NCBI RefSeq assembly: GCF_008919445.1
Contig: NZ_VSLG01000001.1
Span: 248,001 to 312,000, forward strand
DNA from: Serinicoccus kebangsaanensis
GTDB taxonomy: Bacteria; Actinomycetota; Actinomycetes; Actinomycetales; Dermatophilaceae
DNA: 64,000 nucleotides
Reading direction: 5' to 3'
Within the stretch, counting starts at the first letter, position 1. Every line of letters starts with the position of its first letter. The notes beneath the pieces were generated by a model, which made no database searches, was not told the origin of the DNA, and was given only the letters and a program-made list of their open reading frames with translations. A program made the position numbers and the translations under genes. Shown piece by piece: positions 61,093 to 64,000 of this stretch.

Positions 61093-62419
61093 CCCCCGCG
61101 AGGACCGGGCGGTCCGTGCGTTGCGCGACCTGCTCACCGACCTTCCGACGGTGCCGCTCGCGCCCGAACCTCGGCTCGAGCAGACCCGTCGTCGCTCGAC
61201 GGGTGCGTTGCTCGTGGCGGCGGTCGTCACCCTGCTCCTGATCCTGCTCCAGACGGTCGGTCAGGTCGCCGACCCCTCACCCGCGGGCGGTGAGGAGCCC
61301 GGGGTGCTCCCCGACCCCTTCCCTGCCTACTCCCACCTGGCCAGCACGGTCGAGGACGATCCCGCCGGGGCGGCGATGATGGTCTTCACCCATGGATCCG
61401 GGACCGAGCTCCTCGACAGCCCGAAGGCCGTGGCGCTCGGCGCCGACGGAGCGACCTACCGCAGTCTGCGGACCGCCGACCGTGCCGGCGCACGCGTCGA
61501 TCAGGGCGACCCCGGCCCCACTCTGGTCTCCCCCGACGGTCTGACCGTGGCGGTGGGGTCCCGAGGCGGGACGGGCACGCTCACGACCGTGGACCTCCGC
61601 AGCGGACTGCGAAGCGAGGTCGCGCTGGGCGAGGGCCGCTCCACGGTCCCGTTGGCCTGGTCGACGGACAGCCGCCTGCTCTACGTCGGCACCGTCACCG
61701 GCCAGATCGACCGGTATGCCTCGTTGTCCGGAACTCCGCCGCGACCGGACTACGACGTCTCGCTCGTCGACCTGGACGCACCGCCGGAGGCCGCCACGCG
61801 CGACCTACCCGCCCTGGCCGGCGCCGACGCCGTCGCCGCACTCCCCGACGCCGCGGGGCTGCTCGTCGCCCGCGACGGGCATACCGAGCTCCACAACGCG
61901 GACGCGACACGGCTGCTGAGGGAGGACACCGGGGTGCCGCCCGGTCTTCAGGCCACTTCGGTGAGTCCGGACGGGAGACGAGCCGTCGTCGAGTCGCCAG
62001 GACGATCGGGCCGCTTCGCCGTGGTCGATCTGGACGACGGTGTGGCCGGGACCGACCGGTCGCACGACCTGAGCGACCTCGGCAGCGCCCCGGAGGTGCT
62101 CGGGTGGCTCGGCGACGACCGGCTGCTCGTCGCGGCCTACGACGACGCCACCAGTGCCTCCCGCCTTCACCTCTTCGCCCTGCCCGTCACCGGAGAGGCG
62201 GAGGAGCTCCTCGTGGCCCAGCCGGGCTGGACGGGAGCGGGGATCTTCGACATCTCGGTCGCCGCCGACCGGCTGGTCGGCGCCGAGGTGGCGGACGTCG
62301 GACGATCCGACCGTGGATCAGACCTGGTGCTGCTCCGGATCGGGATGGTCCTCGCGCTGGCCGTCTGCCTGGTGCTCGGCCTCAGGCTGGTGGCAGCACG
62401 GCTTCGGCGAGATCGGTGA
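61079..62419 (+). CDS. Membrane-anchored beta-propeller protein, partner of the sigma factor
   Basis: A 446-residue protein. A cytoplasmic stretch of about 40 residues ([23 protein letters not shown]) is followed by a helix (GALLVAAVVTLLLILLQTV), then a large exported region with repeated SPDG-type blades (VSPDGLTVAVGSRGG, WSTDSRLLYVGTVTG, SVSPDGRRAVVESPG) that looks like a WD40/TolB propeller, then a second helix near the C-terminus (IGMVLALAVCLVLGLRLVA). The overlap with the sigma gene suggests an anti-sigma or sensor role; no classical zinc anti-sigma motif is seen, so this is inference. Confidence 0.8.
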   Translation: MQTTDPREDRAVRALRDLLTDLPTVPLAPEPRLEQTRRRSTGALLVAAVVTLLLILLQTVGQVADPSPAGGEEPGVLPDPFPAYSHLASTVEDDPAGAAMMVFTHGSGTELLDSPKAVALGADGATYRSLRTADRAGARVDQGDPGPTLVSPDGLTVAVGSRGGTGTLTTVDLRSGLRSEVALGEGRSTVPLAWSTDSRLLYVGTVTGQIDRYASLSGTPPRPDYDVSLVDLDAPPEAATRDLPALAGADAVAALPDAAGLLVARDGHTELHNADATRLLREDTGVPPGLQATSVSPDGRRAVVESPGRSGRFAVVDLDDGVAGTDRSHDLSDLGSAPEVLGWLGDDRLLVAAYDDATSASRLHLFALPVTGEAEELLVAQPGWTGAGIFDISVAADRLVGAEVADVGRSDRGSDLVLLRIGMVLALAVCLVLGLRLVAARLRRDR

Positions 62420-62431
62420 CCTCGCCGCCCG

Positions 62432-63331
62432 TCACCAGCCGCGCTCGGCGAGCCGGTGCGGCTGCGGGATGTCGTCGACGTTGATGCCCACCATGGCCTC
62501 GCCCAGGCCCCGGGAGACCTCGGCGATGGTGTCCGGGTCGTCGTGGAAGGTGGTGGCCTTGACGATCGCCGCCGCCCGCTGCCCGGGGTTGCCGGACTTG
62601 AAGATGCCGGACCCGACGAAGACGCCCTCGGCGCCGAGCTGCATCATCATCGCCGCGTCGGCGGGGGTGGCGATGCCACCGGCGGTGAAGAGCACGACCG
62701 GCAGCCGGCCCGCCTGCGCCACCTCCCGGACCAGGTCGTAGGGCGCCTGCAGCTCCTTGGCGGCGACGTAGAGCTCGTCGGTCGACATGGACGTCAACCG
62801 GTTGATCTCGGCGCGGATGGACCGCATGTGGGTGGTGGCGTTGGACACGTCACCGGTGCCGGCCTCGCCCTTGGAGCGGATCATCGCGGCGCCCTCGGTG
62901 ATGCGTCGCAGCGCCTCCCCCAGGTTGGTCGCACCGCACACGAACGGGACGGTGAAGGCCCACTTGTCGATGTGGTTGGTGTAGTCGGCCGGGGTCAGCA
63001 CCTCGGACTCGTCGACGTAGTCCACCCCGAGGCTCTGCAGCACCTGCGCCTCGACGAAGTGCCCGATCCGCGCCTTGGCCATGACCGGGATGGAGACCGC
63101 CTCGATGATGCCGTCGATCATGTCCGGGTCGCTCATCCGGGACACCCCGCCCTGGGCGCGGATGTCGGCGGGCACGCGCTCCAGGGCCATCACCGCCACG
63201 GCCCCGGCGTCCTCGGCGATCTTGGCCTGCTCCGCGGTGACGACGTCCATGATGACGCCGCCCTTGAGCATGTCGGCCATGCCGCGCTTGACGCGGGTGG
63301 TGCCGGTGGTGTGCTGGGTGGGCTCGGACAT
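62432..63331 (-). CDS. pdxS: Pyridoxal 5'-phosphate synthase PdxS
   Basis: A 299-residue TIM-barrel enzyme joining ribose-5-phosphate, glyceraldehyde-3-phosphate and ammonia to PLP. Family blocks: [56 protein letters not shown] from about residue 14 (Schiff-base lysines), [16 protein letters not shown] near 84 and [16 protein letters not shown] near 130, [34 protein letters not shown] near 220. It is extremely conserved. ATG 63331. The window contains several PLP enzymes but nothing ties them to this gene directly. Confidence 0.97.
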   Translation of the reverse strand: MSEPTQHTTGTTRVKRGMADMLKGGVIMDVVTAEQAKIAEDAGAVAVMALERVPADIRAQGGVSRMSDPDMIDGIIEAVSIPVMAKARIGHFVEAQVLQSLGVDYVDESEVLTPADYTNHIDKWAFTVPFVCGATNLGEALRRITEGAAMIRSKGEAGTGDVSNATTHMRSIRAEINRLTSMSTDELYVAAKELQAPYDLVREVAQAGRLPVVLFTAGGIATPADAAMMMQLGAEGVFVGSGIFKSGNPGQRAAAIVKATTFHDDPDTIAEVSRGLGEAMVGINVDDIPQPHRLAERGW

Positions 63332-63420
63332 GCCTGTGGTGCCTCTCGTGGTGCTCGCGGTGTGCAGGGCCCGGCGCGGTCTCAGGGTCGGTGCGCCGTC
63401 GGCTGCGGCAAAGTCTACGG

Positions 63421-63456
63421 CCCACTTTTTTAAAGAACACAAGTATGCCTAAAATC
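63421..63456. promoter_or_regulatory. AT-rich divergent promoter region between pdxS and ABC gene
   Basis: A short AT-rich island (CACTTTTTTAAAGAACACAA, then AGTATGCCTAAAATCC) in an otherwise GC-rich 190-bp gap. TAAAAT at 63450-63455 is a fair -10 for the rightward ABC gene; on the other strand TAGACT near 63415 may serve pdxS. GCCTAA matches a half of DtxR/IdeR-type iron boxes, but the other half does not match. Confidence 0.4.
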
Positions 63457-63520
63457 CGTGGGCTGGCGTCCGTCCACGGGCACCGGCGCCCCACCCCGGT
63501 CACGGAAGGATGTCCAGGTC

Positions 63521-64000
63521 ATGCCGCGCACCCCGGCCTCTCCGCACACGGCCGGGTCGGTGGTCCGGCTGGCGTTCTCGCGGTCCCGCCGGGGCGCGAT
63601 CCTCACCGCCGTGCTGGTCAGCGTGCACCAGATCTGCGAGGCCAGCACACCGGTCATCGTGGGGCTGGCGCTGGACGATGCCGTCGCCGCAGGCTCGGTC
63701 TCACGGACGTGGGCCTGGCTGGCTCTCCTCGCGGGGGTCTATGTCGTGCTCTCGCTCTGCGGCAACGGCGCCGGGCCGGTCGGGGTGCGTGCCGCGACCC
63801 GGGCCGAGCACGACGTGCGCCAGGCGGTCGTCGCGCGGGTCCTGGATCCCCGCGGGGCACGTCACCACCGGTCGACCGGCGAGCGGCTCAGCATCGCCAG
63901 CTCGGACGCCGCGCAGGTGGGCCGAGCGGTGGACACCCTCGCGGTGGGGACGAGCGGTGCCGTGGCCCTCGTCGTGGCCACCGCGGCACTCTTCCTCACC
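63521..64000 (+). CDS. ABC transporter, transmembrane (exporter) domain, N-terminal part
   Basis: From ATG 63521 the plus strand is open to the end of the window (160 residues, start MPRTPASPHTAGSVVRLAFS). It shows a first helix (GAILTAVLVSVHQICEASTPVIVGLALDDAV), a second (WAWLALLAGVYVVLSLCGNG) and, after a basic loop, the coupling-region motif RSTGERLSIASSDAAQVGRAVD, the G-E/D-x3-S pattern of type I ABC exporters. The nucleotide-binding domain lies outside. AGGTC directly before the ATG is a weak ribosome-binding site. The substrate is unknown. Confidence 0.82.
   Translation, partial: MPRTPASPHTAGSVVRLAFSRSRRGAILTAVLVSVHQICEASTPVIVGLALDDAVAAGSVSRTWAWLALLAGVYVVLSLCGNGAGPVGVRAATRAEHDVRQAVVARVLDPRGARHHRSTGERLSIASSDAAQVGRAVDTLAVGTSGAVALVVATAALFLT

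Overview
This window looks like the chromosome of a very high-GC actinobacterium, most likely a member of Micrococcales near Ornithinimicrobium, Serinicoccus or Janibacter. The genus is an inference; the phylum is well supported. The evidence is the strong G/C bias at third codon positions, frequent GTG starts, leader-poor genes, many ATGA/GTGA stop-start overlaps, and the block yebC-ruvCAB-yajC-secDF-apt-relA followed by an MBL hydrolase and hisS, which is typical of actinobacteria.

Positions 1-15726 form an accessory catabolic cluster. It holds an amidase (cut by the window edge), a D-2-hydroxyacid dehydrogenase, two EutA-like Asp/Glu-racemase-fold proteins, an ectoine-hydrolase-like M24 enzyme, two PLP aminotransferases, an M20 deacetylase, an FAD/Fe-S oxidase, an aldehyde dehydrogenase, a GntR/FCD regulator, a nucleoside hydrolase and a BCCT transporter. 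The enzymes map step by step onto ectoine to N-acetyl-diaminobutyrate to diaminobutyrate to aspartate semialdehyde to aspartate. The usual EutB, EutC and EutE are absent, and an M20 hydrolase seems to replace EutE. Each of the four promoter regions carries a copy of one palindrome, GATTGTCNACAATC (one copy degenerate), so the GntR protein encoded inside the cluster probably controls the whole set. Positions 15781-19495 hold a second osmolyte module: choline-sulfatase (betC), a BCCT betaine/choline-type carrier and a possible 52-residue small protein.

Positions 19900-21560 hold a solitary, more AT-rich TIR-domain gene beside a tRNA-Pro(GGG), a possible small defence island. Positions 21626-30982 are housekeeping: der, sufE, a sulfurtransferase, cmk, an S66 peptidase, rluB, scpB, scpA, parA and xerD. 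A striking pair of opposed 22-bp tandem arrays follows xerD, next to a small membrane-protein gene.

Positions 31944-42274 carry a histidine operon in the order hisG-D-C-B-H-A-F-I, with the two fusions (phosphatase-dehydratase HisB and HisIE) and the YerC/TrpR-like leader regulator of gammaproteobacteria, plus an unusual HisRS. This does not resemble the normal actinobacterial his locus and suggests acquisition from a Xanthomonadaceae-like donor. A 32-bp tandem repeat between hisF and hisIE creates two 11-codon ORFs chained by ATGA overlaps.

Positions 42348-57302 contain two alarmone synthetase genes (a small synthetase and RelA), an MBL hydrolase, a DUF349 protein, an M18 aminopeptidase, apt, secF/secD/yajC, ruvB/A/C and yebC. 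The end of the window has a secreted SpoIID protein with three cell-wall-binding repeats, pdxT and pdxS separated by a sigma-factor cassette, and the start of an ABC exporter. Across the whole window the octamer GGTATGCC/GGCATACC is far more common than chance, even inside genes, where it brings in codons that are rare in this genome.
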